Source: JAMCRM01 sp041685075
GTDB lineage: Bacteria; Acidobacteriota; Terriglobia; Bryobacterales; Bryobacteraceae
Length of the DNA: 14,839 nucleotides
Assembly (NCBI GenBank): GCA_041685075.1
Contig: JAWLGN010000128.1
Coordinates: forward strand, 1-14,839
Direction: 5' to 3'
Shown: positions 8,048 to 14,715 of the stretch, piece after piece
How positions within the stretch are numbered: the stretch's first letter is position 1
Layout of the letters: the number at the start of each line of letters is the position of its first letter
Translations under genes and position numbers: made by a program
The notes under the pieces: model-generated
What the model was told of the DNA's origin: nothing
The model's input: the letters and a program-made list of their open reading frames with translations, nothing else
Database searches by the model: none

Positions 8048-8530
8048 GTGCGACAATGCCCCTTGAGTCGCCGTTCCCCCATCCTGCCGGTACTGGCTTG
8101 CCTGGCCGCGGGCGTCGTGATCCACGAACTCGGTCACGCCCTTGCGGCTTTCTGCTGCGGTGCCGCCGTGACCGACCTGGTACTGGTGAGCACCCAGCCC
8201 CGCGTGTACATCCTCGGCAGCCTGACTCCCGCGCAGGAGATCTTCGTGGCCGTAGCCGGCTCCGGCGCCGTGCTGGCAGTCTGGCTGCTATGGCATCTGC
8301 TGCGGCCCGGCTGGCGGCTTGCGGGAGAGACCTTGTCCTGCATCGCCGCCATCGAGCTGCTCGGCTGGTCCCTCTCCGCCCTCAACTACCCGGCCCCGGA
8401 CATCTCCCGCGACGTCTCCCGCTTCCTCCGCGCCGCGCAACTGCACCCGGCATGGGTCATCGCCGGCTGCCTTCTCCTGGCGGCCGCCGGCCTGCTAATC
8501 GCCCGCTGGACGCGCCGCCCCCGGACGTAG
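8048..8530 (+). CDS. Small membrane protein with HELGH motif (M50-like peptidase)
   Basis: About 160 residues with four likely membrane helices (roughly 12-36, 73-93, 100-115, 140-156). The first contains VVIHELGHALAAF, the HExxH zinc motif embedded in a helix as in M50 site-2-type proteases. A later segment, LNYPAPDISRD, may stand in for the M50 'NxxP...D' motif that supplies the third ligand, but the match is loose. There is no ATG start in frame: GTG 8048 was chosen, and TTG 8027 or TTG 8063 (giving MSRRSPILPVL) are equally possible, none with a clear ribosome-binding site. It lies upstream of the PadR/permease pair and is divergent from the M35 gene. The substrate is unknown; it may be a non-proteolytic relative. 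The gap 7758-8047 shows no other gene. Confidence 0.65.
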   Translation: MRQCPLSRRSPILPVLACLAAGVVIHELGHALAAFCCGAAVTDLVLVSTQPRVYILGSLTPAQEIFVAVAGSGAVLAVWLLWHLLRPGWRLAGETLSCIAAIELLGWSLSALNYPAPDISRDVSRFLRAAQLHPAWVIAGCLLLAAAGLLIARWTRRPRT

Positions 8531-8604
8531 CGCCCTGTTCACACCCTGCGTTCGCCGGCGTAAACACGCCCGGCTGAACACACTTCGGGCAACGCCGATT
8601 CCTC

Positions 8605-8634
8605 TTGACAGCTTAGGAGAGCGTGGACTACCTA
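8605..8634 (+). promoter_or_regulatory. Probable sigma70-type promoter of padR-permease
   Basis: A perfect TTGACA -35 lies at 8605-8610. A weak -10, TACCTA (8629-8634), follows after an 18-base spacer. It sits just upstream of the PadR start and is interleaved with the half-sites listed separately. Confidence 0.5.
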
Positions 8635-8652
8635 TCCTAAGCAGGTTAGGAT
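8611..8652. promoter_or_regulatory. Putative PadR operator with three half-sites
   Basis: GCTTAGGA (8611-8618) is the exact reverse complement of TCCTAAGC (8635-8642). ATCCTAA (8634-8640) is the exact reverse complement of TTAGGAT (8646-8652), with a five-base spacer. Three copies of one half-site therefore cover the -35/-10 spacer, the -10 region and the PadR start codon. This fits autorepression by PadR, whose dimers bind short dyads. Confidence 0.6.
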
Positions 8653-8983
8653 GCCTATGCCCGTCCCCATTCTGCCCGGCACACTCGACCTGCTGATCCT
8701 GAAGGCCGTATCCATCGGCCCACAACATGGCTACGGAATTCTGCTGCGGATTGAGCAGACCTCCGGCGGAAATCTGCTGATCGAGCAAGGGGCGGTGTAT
8801 CCGGCGCTCTGCCGGCTGGAAGCACAGGGCCTGGTTGGTTCGGAATGGGGTGTTTCCGAGAACAACCGGCGCGCCCGGTTCTATACCTTGACTCCCGCCG
8901 GGCGGAAGCGGCTCAAAGATGCACTGAGCCACTGGAAGCAGTTGGCCAAGGGGATGGCACTGGCGCTGGGAGCCGAGGCGTGA
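8651..8983 (+). CDS. PadR-family transcriptional regulator
   Basis: 110 residues of a typical short PadR winged-helix protein. LPGTLDLLILKAV is followed by HGYGILLRIEQ, the winged-helix core with GAVYPALCRLEAQGLV (the classic 'G.lYpaL.RLe..Gli' recognition region), and RRARFYTLTPAGRKRL (the wing). PadR proteins are usually dimeric repressors that respond to small molecules or stress. The gene ends in GTGA, overlapping the GTG start of the permease, so the two are translationally coupled. This regulator-permease pairing is characteristic of Acidobacteriota. ATG 8651 or ATG 8657 could be the start; both fall at or next to the inverted repeat, which suggests autoregulation. Confidence 0.93.
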   Translation: MPMPVPILPGTLDLLILKAVSIGPQHGYGILLRIEQTSGGNLLIEQGAVYPALCRLEAQGLVGSEWGVSENNRRARFYTLTPAGRKRLKDALSHWKQLAKGMALALGAEA

Positions 8984-9768
8984 AGACGATACGGTGGATT
9001 CGCAGGCTGTGGACGCGCCGCCAGGTTGAAGCCGGCATGCGCGAAGAGATGGAGTTTCACCGCGCGGCCCGCGCTGCCGATCTGGTCGATCGCGGCATGG
9101 ATCCCCAGCAGGCTGCCCGCACCGCCAGCATCGAATTCGGCAGCGTCGAGGCCTGGCGCGAAGAGTGCCGCAAGGAACTGGGCTTCCGGCTCTTGGACGA
9201 GCTGTTCGCGGATCTGCGATTCGCTCTCCGCGGCATGAAGAAGAACCCTGGCTTCGCTGCGGCCACCGTCGCCATCCTGGCGGCGGCCATGGGCGTCAAC
9301 GCAGTCTTCTTCTCTCTCTATTCGAATTACGTCATGAAGCCGCTGCCGATTCGCGGCGTGGAAAGACACTTCTCGGTCCTGGGATTCGATCCACAGGGCA
9401 AGTCCGCATCCGGCTGGAGCGCCGCGGAAGTCGAAGCCTTGCGAGGTGGCGCCGGGCCCTGGATGGAGGGCCTCTACCTGATGGACACCTTCCAGGTGCT
9501 CGCGGTCGCTCCCGTACAACGGCAGGCCATGGTCACCAGCTTGTCCGCCAGCTACTTCCCTTTGCTGGGAGGAACGGCGCGCCTGGGCCGTACTCTCGGC
9601 AACACGGACGAGCATGAGCACGCCGCCGTGCTGAGCAGCTTCGGCGCGGCCCGCTTCTTTCCCAAGCATGCCAACCCCATCGGTGAGAAGCTGCGTGTTG
9701 GTCGCACCGTTTTGACGGTCGTCGGGGTGATGCCGCCGGAATTCACAGGCACCGCGGCTTGTACCTGA
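8980..9768 (+). CDS. ADOP/MacB-type ABC transporter permease, N-terminal fragment
   Basis: The start is GTG 8980, overlapping the PadR stop (GTGA). The 262 residues begin with a cytosolic helical prefix (VKTIRWIRRLWTRRQ, then REEMEFH), typical of acidobacterial duplicated orphan permeases. A first transmembrane helix (about 92-115, TVAILAAAMGVNAVFFSLYS) and the start of the MacB_PCD periplasmic domain follow. Reading goes to VVGVMPPEFTGT and then ACT-stop at 9766-9768. Homologues normally continue as '.RG..PDFWVPL', which is found one frame over. The two pieces are therefore one gene with a net shift around 9752-9760. These permeases usually have no ATPase gene beside them, as here; export substrates are mostly unknown. 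Confidence 0.85.
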   Translation: MKTIRWIRRLWTRRQVEAGMREEMEFHRAARAADLVDRGMDPQQAARTASIEFGSVEAWREECRKELGFRLLDELFADLRFALRGMKKNPGFAAATVAILAAAMGVNAVFFSLYSNYVMKPLPIRGVERHFSVLGFDPQGKSASGWSAAEVEALRGGAGPWMEGLYLMDTFQVLAVAPVQRQAMVTSLSASYFPLLGGTARLGRTLGNTDEHEHAAVLSSFGAARFFPKHANPIGEKLRVGRTVLTVVGVMPPEFTGTAACT

Positions 9769-9775
9769 TTTCTGG

Positions 9776-11563
9776 GTGGGGCTCGGGACGGAAGACGCTC
9801 TGCGCGGCCGGTCCCCGGCGCAAGACCATCCCAGAGACTTGTTCGGCTTGCTGGCGCCCGGCGTGTCCGTCGAACGGGTGCGAGCGGTTCTGACGGCAAC
9901 GGCCTCCCACCTTCCGCGGCCCCGGCAGCGCGCTGTCGCGCGCGTCGAACTGCGCCCGAAGCGATCGCTTCTGGATGGAGAAGGAGAGACCGGCATGGCT
10001 GCGGCGCTGGTGTTTGCGGCCTTCTGGATGGTGCTGTTGATCGCATGCGCCAACCTGGCGAATCTGCACCTGGCTCGAGCGGCGGCTCGCACCCACGAGA
10101 TCGCCATGCGGCTCTCGCTCGGAGCCTCGCGGTGGCGTATCGTCCGGCAGTTGTTGACGGAAAGCGCCTTCACCGCCCTGCTCGGCGCGGCGGGAGGCTG
10201 CCTGCTCGCCGTCGCCACCGTGCAAAGAGCCCACCATTGCGCCGTCTCGCTCTCTGGCATCGGCGGCATCGCCATCCTTCCGGTGTCCGCGGACTGGCGC
10301 GTACTGCTTGACTCCGTCGTCCTGGAACTTGCCGCCGGCCTTGCGTTCAGGCTGTTGCCTGCCATCGAGGTCACTTCACCGAGACCGGCGGCCTCCACCA
10401 GGCGGGATGCGTCATTCGCCGGTCGCCTTCGCCCGCGGCGCATGCGTAATCTCCTGCTTGGCGGTCAGGTGGCGGCAAGCCTGGTACTGCTCATCACGGG
10501 CGCCGTTCTGATACGTCACATCCAACGGCCGGGTACGGTCGATACCGGGTACGACTTGAACCGCGTTTTCAACCTGAGGCTCGATGAGCCCGCTGCCGCC
10601 ACCCTGGCGCTCCTCGGCCGGCAGCCGGGCGTCGGCGCTGTGACGGCCGTGGCGCAGGTCCCCTTGTACGGCCGGCTGGACCGGGTTCCCGTAACCGTTG
10701 CGGGCCGGATCGCACCCGTGTCACATAACTACGTCGACCACCGCTACTTCGAGACGCTGGGCCTGACGGTAGAAGGCCGGAACTTCACCATCGGGGAGAC
10801 AACCGCCCGAGCGAAGGTAGCCATCGTCAGTCGGGCCACCGCGCGGAAGCTCTGGAGCAGTGGATCGCCGCTCGGTCAAACGTTCAGCATCGGTTCGACG
10901 CGCGAGGACTCGCAGGCCGCGGGCGTCTACCAGGTAATCGGCGTCGTGCCGGATGTTGTGAGCGGATGGTTGTTCGAAGGCAAAGACTCCACCATGATCT
11001 ATTTGCCCGCCGCCGCCGGACAGGCCGGGATCGCTAACGCCATGGTTCGCATCACGGGAAATCCGGCAAGAACGGTCGCCGCCATCCGCAAGGTCTGCGC
11101 CGGAGCGGCCCATCGGACGGGTTGCGAACCCGCGAGCCTCCGTGAAATCTCCGCCATGCATCGTTTTCCGTTCCAGATCCCCGCGGGAGTGGCGGGTGCT
11201 CTCGGCGGGCTGGCTCTGCTGCTGACCGCCATCGGTCTGTACAGCCTGTCGAGTTACTCGGTGGTTCAGCGCAGGCGCGAAATTGGCGTCCTTCTGGCCC
11301 TGGGGGCTTCGCCATCGCAGGTGATTCGCCGCATTCTTTCCGAGGCCTGGCGCAGTGTAGCGTTCGGCGCGGCGGCCGGATTGCCGGTCTGCGTGGTGTT
11401 ATCGAAGCTCGCCGCGGGCTCGGTGCTCCAGATCCGCACTTTCGACCCGGGAGCCTGGCTCTCCATTCCCGCGCTTCTGATCGTGATTGCAACCCTCGCA
11501 TGCGCGGGTCCGGCCCGGCGTGCGGCGCGGATGGATCCGATGATCTCGCTTAGCGAAGAGTAG
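9776..11563 (+). CDS. ADOP/MacB-type ABC transporter permease, C-terminal fragment
   Basis: 595 residues continuing the permease in the next frame. The sequence just before the nominal GTG start (VPDFW, from 9761) is also homologous, so 9776 is not a true start. Seen in order: the end of the first periplasmic domain, an FtsX domain with transmembrane helices at about 74-155 (MVLLIACANLANLHLARA, then RLSLGASRWRIVRQLLTES), a second MacB_PCD-like domain (about 220-440), and a second FtsX domain (about 465-590) with the repeated signature REIGVLLALGASPSQVIRRIL and end motif RRAARMDPMISL. The internally duplicated FtsX architecture defines the ADOP family. The span 8980-11563 is 2584 bases, one over a multiple of three. 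If the shift is real the transporter is dead. Confidence 0.88.
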   Translation: MGLGTEDALRGRSPAQDHPRDLFGLLAPGVSVERVRAVLTATASHLPRPRQRAVARVELRPKRSLLDGEGETGMAAALVFAAFWMVLLIACANLANLHLARAAARTHEIAMRLSLGASRWRIVRQLLTESAFTALLGAAGGCLLAVATVQRAHHCAVSLSGIGGIAILPVSADWRVLLDSVVLELAAGLAFRLLPAIEVTSPRPAASTRRDASFAGRLRPRRMRNLLLGGQVAASLVLLITGAVLIRHIQRPGTVDTGYDLNRVFNLRLDEPAAATLALLGRQPGVGAVTAVAQVPLYGRLDRVPVTVAGRIAPVSHNYVDHRYFETLGLTVEGRNFTIGETTARAKVAIVSRATARKLWSSGSPLGQTFSIGSTREDSQAAGVYQVIGVVPDVVSGWLFEGKDSTMIYLPAAAGQAGIANAMVRITGNPARTVAAIRKVCAGAAHRTGCEPASLREISAMHRFPFQIPAGVAGALGGLALLLTAIGLYSLSSYSVVQRRREIGVLLALGASPSQVIRRILSEAWRSVAFGAAAGLPVCVVLSKLAAGSVLQIRTFDPGAWLSIPALLIVIATLACAGPARRAARMDPMISLSEE

Positions 11564-11658
11564 CGCGGCGCCTGCATCACACGTGCTCTACGCTCAATGT
11601 CCGCACCTGGCTGATCGCCTGACCGCCCGTCGCCGGTTCCGCTGCTTCCGCGCCGCTG
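11564..11658. other. Convergent intergenic gap
   Basis: This is the gap between the stops of the permease (+) and the radical SAM gene (-). I saw no strong hairpin with a T-run for either direction. Confidence 0.4.
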
Positions 11659-12669
11659 TCAGGCGTCTCGGGCTTTCCCCAAAATCGGCAACAAGTCGTC
11701 CGCGAGCGAGCGGCCCTCTTCATTGGTAATCCGGTAGCACGGAGGAAACGGAGAGTTGCGCACCTGGTGGGCCAGGGCCGAATGGTACACCTCTGAGAAA
11801 CTTCGCTCCGCGACGTTTCCCATCAACGTGTAGTCCTTGGCGATATCGCAGCCCAGCACGTTAAGCTTGGAATCGATCTGGAGATGCGTGAGGCCCGCCG
11901 AGCAGGACGTGCAATCGAAGCTCGCCGTCTCCGACATCGAAAACTCGGCATGCCCCAGAGCCTGCCCCCGCGACCTCAACTGCACCCGCAGCGAAGGCAG
12001 GAACAAGTCGGGCGGAAACCGCTTCGCGTACTCGGCCAGGCGCCACCAGAAGGACTCGGTCTCCGCCTCGTCGAGCAATAGCTCCGGGTATCTCAACGCC
12101 CGCTCCGTCCGCTGAATATTCAGGAAGTGGAAACGCTTTACCCGGGGATAAAACACATCGAGCATCTGGTGCGCGCGCGCCACGTTCAGCTTGTGGACCA
12201 CGCAGGCCAGTTGCAGGTCGATGTTCGATCCGGCAATCCGCTCGATCGTCTCCAGGACCTTGTTGGTTTTCCCCCTCACCGAGTCGTTAATCGCGCGATC
12301 CACCGAATCGAGAGAAATCTGCAGCATGAAGTTCGTCGGGTCGGTGTGCTCTTCGAGGGCGCGTATCACGTCCTGGCCGATCGTGATGCCATTGGAGAGC
12401 ACACCCACCCGAACCCCGCGGCTGGTGCCGTGCAGAATCATCTGCAGAATGTCGGGATGCAGGAACGGCTCGCCGCCGGCCAGCGTGAGGTTGAACACCC
12501 CTATGTCCGCCATCTCGTCGATCAACTCCAGGGCGCGCCGGGTCTCTATGCGGCGCCCCGAAAACGGCATGGCGTAACAGTATTTGCATGCGAGATTGCA
12601 GAAATCGGTGATCCACATGCATACCGTGAAGGGTGCCCGAAGCGGCGAGCGGGTTTCCTGTGCGTTCAT
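11659..12669 (-). CDS. Radical SAM/SPASM-type RiPP maturase
   Basis: 336 residues. The radical SAM motif CNLACKYC (Cys 24, 28, 31) binds the 4Fe-4S cluster that cleaves S-adenosylmethionine, and LAGGEPFLHPD is the GGEP SAM-binding strand. The C-terminus is SPASM/twitch-like: CTSCSAG (Cys 253, 256), Cys 274 after an IDSKLNVLGC stretch, LMGNVAERSFSEVYHS, then Cys 311. That is four auxiliary cysteines, fewer than a full SPASM domain, so perhaps one auxiliary cluster. Such enzymes install C-C, C-S or other crosslinks on ribosomal peptides. Its neighbours, a PqqD-like protein and a precursor-like protein, support a peptide substrate. ATG 12669 has GGGAGG six bases upstream (12676-12681), and the PqqD stop is only 13 bases away, so they form one operon. 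Confidence 0.9.
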   Translation of the reverse strand: MNAQETRSPLRAPFTVCMWITDFCNLACKYCYAMPFSGRRIETRRALELIDEMADIGVFNLTLAGGEPFLHPDILQMILHGTSRGVRVGVLSNGITIGQDVIRALEEHTDPTNFMLQISLDSVDRAINDSVRGKTNKVLETIERIAGSNIDLQLACVVHKLNVARAHQMLDVFYPRVKRFHFLNIQRTERALRYPELLLDEAETESFWWRLAEYAKRFPPDLFLPSLRVQLRSRGQALGHAEFSMSETASFDCTSCSAGLTHLQIDSKLNVLGCDIAKDYTLMGNVAERSFSEVYHSALAHQVRNSPFPPCYRITNEEGRSLADDLLPILGKARDA

Positions 12670-12675
12670 GTGCGG

Positions 12676-12681
12676 CCTCCC
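12676..12681 (-). promoter_or_regulatory. Shine-Dalgarno site of the radical SAM gene
   Basis: GGGAGG six bases before ATG 12669, beginning right after the PqqD stop codon. Confidence 0.6.
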
Positions 12682-12682
12682 G

Positions 12683-12991
12683 TCAACCGGGCCGCTGGGG
12701 ATCGACGCCCAGGGGCCTCAGGCCCCGGCGTGGTTCCCAGATCGCCTGGTCTCGAAGGTAGTCCACGAATCGCTCTACATCCTCCCGGCGGAAGTCGGCC
12801 GATCGAAAAGAGCGTAACTCGCGGAAGCAGTTGCGATACGCCTGTCGTAATTGGTTAAAGAGCTGAAGTCCCGACCGGTTTACCTTGTAGACCATGTCCG
12901 TAAGGGGGTTGTATAGAATGCCTCCGAAATCCTCCTCTCTGACTTTGATATTTTCAAACGGATCCGACCAACTGGCCGTAAGGACGGGCTC
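12683..12991 (-). CDS. PqqD-like RiPP recognition element, start codon unclear
   Basis: The open frame reads IKVREEDFGGILYNPLTD, then MVYKVNRSGLQLFNQL, then DVERFVDYLRDQAIWEP. This is the PqqD pattern: a beta-hairpin ('R.ED.GGllYnp'), 'NrsG..lf' at the start of the helices, and a closing 'FL..L...g.le.' helix. PqqD domains bind the leader of the precursor and present it to the radical SAM enzyme. The only canonical start is ATG 12895, which would remove the hairpin and leave 70 residues. Upstream of it the frame is open to the TGA of the precursor (12992-12994), with no ATG, GTG or TTG among 32 codons; ATC or ATT would be non-standard. The feature is drawn from the stop, so the true N-terminus is unknown. 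The gene lies between precursor and maturase. Confidence 0.72.
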   Translation of the reverse strand, partial: EPVLTASWSDPFENIKVREEDFGGILYNPLTDMVYKVNRSGLQLFNQLRQAYRNCFRELRSFRSADFRREDVERFVDYLRDQAIWEPRRGLRPLGVDPQRPG

Positions 12992-13432
12992 TCAAGTGTT
13001 GGTATAGGTGGTATTTTGAACCCATTGGGCCACCCAGCCATTCTGCGCCCACTGGGCCACCCAGCGCGAAACCACTGCGGCTGCGAGGTCCTTGCGCGGA
13101 GCCTCGCTTACGGGAGTGAACTCCGGTATCGGCACTTTCTCTGAGGCGAGGCGGTCGTTGCCTAACTTCGCCGTGATTTGTTCCAGCGCAGAGCCACCGC
13201 CCGCGGAGGGTTCCTGCTTCGGCGCCTCCGCAACGACGCCCTTATCGTCCCTGCGGTACTTGGAATACACCTGCGATTCGATTTCCTGCAGCGTATAAAG
13301 CTCGCCCGTCTTCTCGTCCACCCGCAATTCCGTGCGCTTTTTGAGAAACGTGGCATGCCCCTTGGCCACGGGAAATTCCTGGTTGAGGGAGTACATGAAC
13401 AGCTCGATATACGGCGCTTCCTGTTCTGCCAT
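12992..13432 (-). CDS. Putative RiPP precursor with Trp-rich duplicated core
   Basis: 146 residues from ATG 13432. A strong ribosome-binding site (AGGAGG at 13437-13442, in a GGGAGGAGG run) lies just upstream. The N-terminal 60 residues are ordered-looking (YIELFMYSLNQEF, then TFLKKRTELRVDEKTGELYT) and would be the leader. A Pro/Gly/Ala-rich linker (65-120) follows. The C-terminus holds WVAQWAQNG (124-132), WVAQWVQN (133-140) and TTYTNT. All four Trp of the protein are here and there is no Cys, so lanthionine or thioether chemistry at Cys is excluded. The position directly upstream of a PqqD domain and a radical SAM/SPASM enzyme makes it the likely substrate. It is unusually long for a precursor. 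The family is not one I recognise. Confidence 0.75.
   Translation of the reverse strand: MAEQEAPYIELFMYSLNQEFPVAKGHATFLKKRTELRVDEKTGELYTLQEIESQVYSKYRRDDKGVVAEAPKQEPSAGGGSALEQITAKLGNDRLASEKVPIPEFTPVSEAPRKDLAAAVVSRWVAQWAQNGWVAQWVQNTTYTNT
13013..13063 (-). repeat. 27-base tandem duplication encoding the Trp-rich core
   Basis: Unit 1 at 13037-13063 encodes WVAQWAQNG. Unit 2 at 13013-13036 encodes WVAQWVQN and lacks the final Gly. TGGGTGGCCCA recurs exactly at the start of both units. It is the C-terminal core of the precursor-like protein. Confidence 0.85.
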
Positions 13433-13436
13433 TTTT

Positions 13437-13445
13437 CCTCCTCCC
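13437..13445 (-). promoter_or_regulatory. Shine-Dalgarno site fixing the precursor start
   Basis: GGGAGGAGG on the minus strand, four bases before ATG 13432. It favours this start over the in-frame codon at 13474. The rest of the divergent gap 13446-13839 contains no gene or promoter that I can support. Confidence 0.65.
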
Positions 13446-13839
13446 TGGGTTATGGCGGTCCCTTTCTCGCCCAAACCGGAGGAAGACTACCACAGCCAGG
13501 GATGCGCTTCAAGACATGGACGCGTCCAGGGACGACTCGAGCACACGTTTGCGTACACTCTGCCCCGTATGGTTCCCTCAGCCGTCTTCCGCCTGCAGGT
13601 TTTGCAGTTCCACGCTGGCCGTCTCCACCCGCGCGACGAGCCAATGGGCGCTTGGAACCTAACGGCACCCGGCCCGGGACCGCTCCCGCGACCGGCTGTC
13701 TTCCCATGGCGGCGCCGCCCTGCTGTTAGCGCGCTGGAGGCGGGCCTGCGTTCACCCGTCCCGGCCTGCGCGACACCATCAGTGGTAAACGCGCCGCTCG
13801 GGCATGGCCGAAAGCCGAAAGCCACCGGAATGTACGAGA

Positions 13840-14079
13840 ATGGTGACGATGCGGCGGTTTGATCGAATCACCTGGAACCCGGCCCAAATGAACGGCCAGC
13901 CGTGCATTCGCGGAATGAGGCTGACAGTGCGTAGGGTCGTCGAAGCGGTTGGACTGTATCCGAACCGGGACGAACTTTTCCGCAACTATCCGGAATTAGA
14001 GCCCGAGGACATTCAGCAGGCACTGGCATTCGCGGCGGCGAACCTTGAGGATAGCGCCGTCGAAACGGACGCGGCATAG
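13840..14079 (+). CDS. DUF433-family antitoxin-like protein
   Basis: About 79 residues. RFDRITWNPAQMNGQPCIRGMRLTVRRVVEAV matches the DUF433 signature 'itidP.v.gGkPcIrGtRi.V..vl', followed by PNRDELFRNYPELEPEDIQQALAFAA ('ei...yP.Lt.edI.aal.yA'). These small helix-turn-helix-like proteins are commonly paired with DUF5615 PIN-like proteins and are proposed antitoxins. ATG 13840 or ATG 13849 could be the start (13804 is also in frame but would add an atypical tail). No strong ribosome-binding site was seen. The stop is seven bases before the partner's ATG, so the pair is coupled. Confidence 0.88.
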   Translation: MVTMRRFDRITWNPAQMNGQPCIRGMRLTVRRVVEAVGLYPNRDELFRNYPELEPEDIQQALAFAAANLEDSAVETDAA

Positions 14080-14086
14080 CGCCCCC

Positions 14087-14467
14087 ATGTCCGTCATACT
14101 ACTGCTGGACCAGGGCGTCCCCCGCGATGCGGCCGGCAGATTGCGGGAGTTGGGCTACGAGTGTATTCATGTTGGCGAGGTCGGGATGTCAGCGGCCAGC
14201 GACGAGGAAATACTTGAACTCGCGCGCGGAAAAAACGCCATTATCGTGACGCTCGATGCGGACTTCCACGCGCTTCTCGCAGTTTCCGGAGCCACCGGTC
14301 CGTCGGTTATCCGCATTCGCATCCAGGGCCTACGCGCTATCGAAATCGCTGAGTGCGTTCGTCTCATCTCCACGCGACTCGAAAGCGAACTAATAGCTGG
14401 CTCGTTGGTAACCGTCAAGTCGAGGAAGACCACCTGCCACAGGCTGCCCATTGGTTTTTCCCGCTGA
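14087..14467 (+). CDS. DUF5615-family PIN-like toxin
   Basis: 126 residues. The N-terminus VILLLDQGVPRDAAGRLRELGYE fits the PIN-like fold, with the first catalytic Asp at 8. SAASDEEILELA supplies the conserved acidic pair (Asp39/Glu40), and IIVTLDADF gives Asp57/Asp59. The end, LVTVKSRKTTCHRLPIG, matches the usual closing strand. DUF5615 proteins are considered VapC-like RNases and toxins of DUF433 partners, by family association. ATG 14087 starts with the recognisable core; there is no ribosome-binding site, so it probably relies on coupling with the antitoxin gene. Confidence 0.88.
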   Translation: MSVILLLDQGVPRDAAGRLRELGYECIHVGEVGMSAASDEEILELARGKNAIIVTLDADFHALLAVSGATGPSVIRIRIQGLRAIEIAECVRLISTRLESELIAGSLVTVKSRKTTCHRLPIGFSR

Positions 14468-14604
14468 GGTCTCGGAGTTCCGACGACGCGCAGGACCTCC
14501 ACGCCAGACTTCGAGTTCCTGCTTATCGCCGCCGCAAAGCCCTTCAAGCGTCGCGATAGGCTGGCCGCTAAACTAAGCGGTCGCCAGGGCCCCGCTAACC
14601 CGTC

Positions 14605-14715
14605 AGAAAGCCCCATTCCCCCACCCCCCGCCACCAGTAACCCCCACCCCCACCACCTAACCCCGCCATTCCCAACACCTTACGCCCATTCACCCCTCTC
14701 CCCCGCCCCCGCCCA
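14605..14715 (-). repeat. C-rich plus strand / G-tract-rich minus strand
   Basis: The plus strand is almost only C, A and T with many runs of CCC to CCCCCC, so the minus strand has numerous GGG tracts at short spacing, capable of G-quadruplex formation. No convincing ORF lies in 14468-14839; an open frame from ATG 14742 runs off the end but has no recognisable content. Confidence 0.6.

Noticed and set aside
8881..10443. 520-aa open frame on the minus strand
   Set aside because: Antisense shadow of PadR and the permease, low-complexity Arg/Ala/Ser-rich, no domain recognised.
12127..12858. 243-aa open frame on the plus strand over the radical SAM gene
   Set aside because: The minus strand has clear radical SAM and PqqD motifs; this frame shows none.
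13433..13474. Longer start of the precursor-like protein at 13474
   Set aside because: The extra 14 residues would be translated from the strong Shine-Dalgarno region itself; ATG 13432 has GGGAGGAGG directly upstream.
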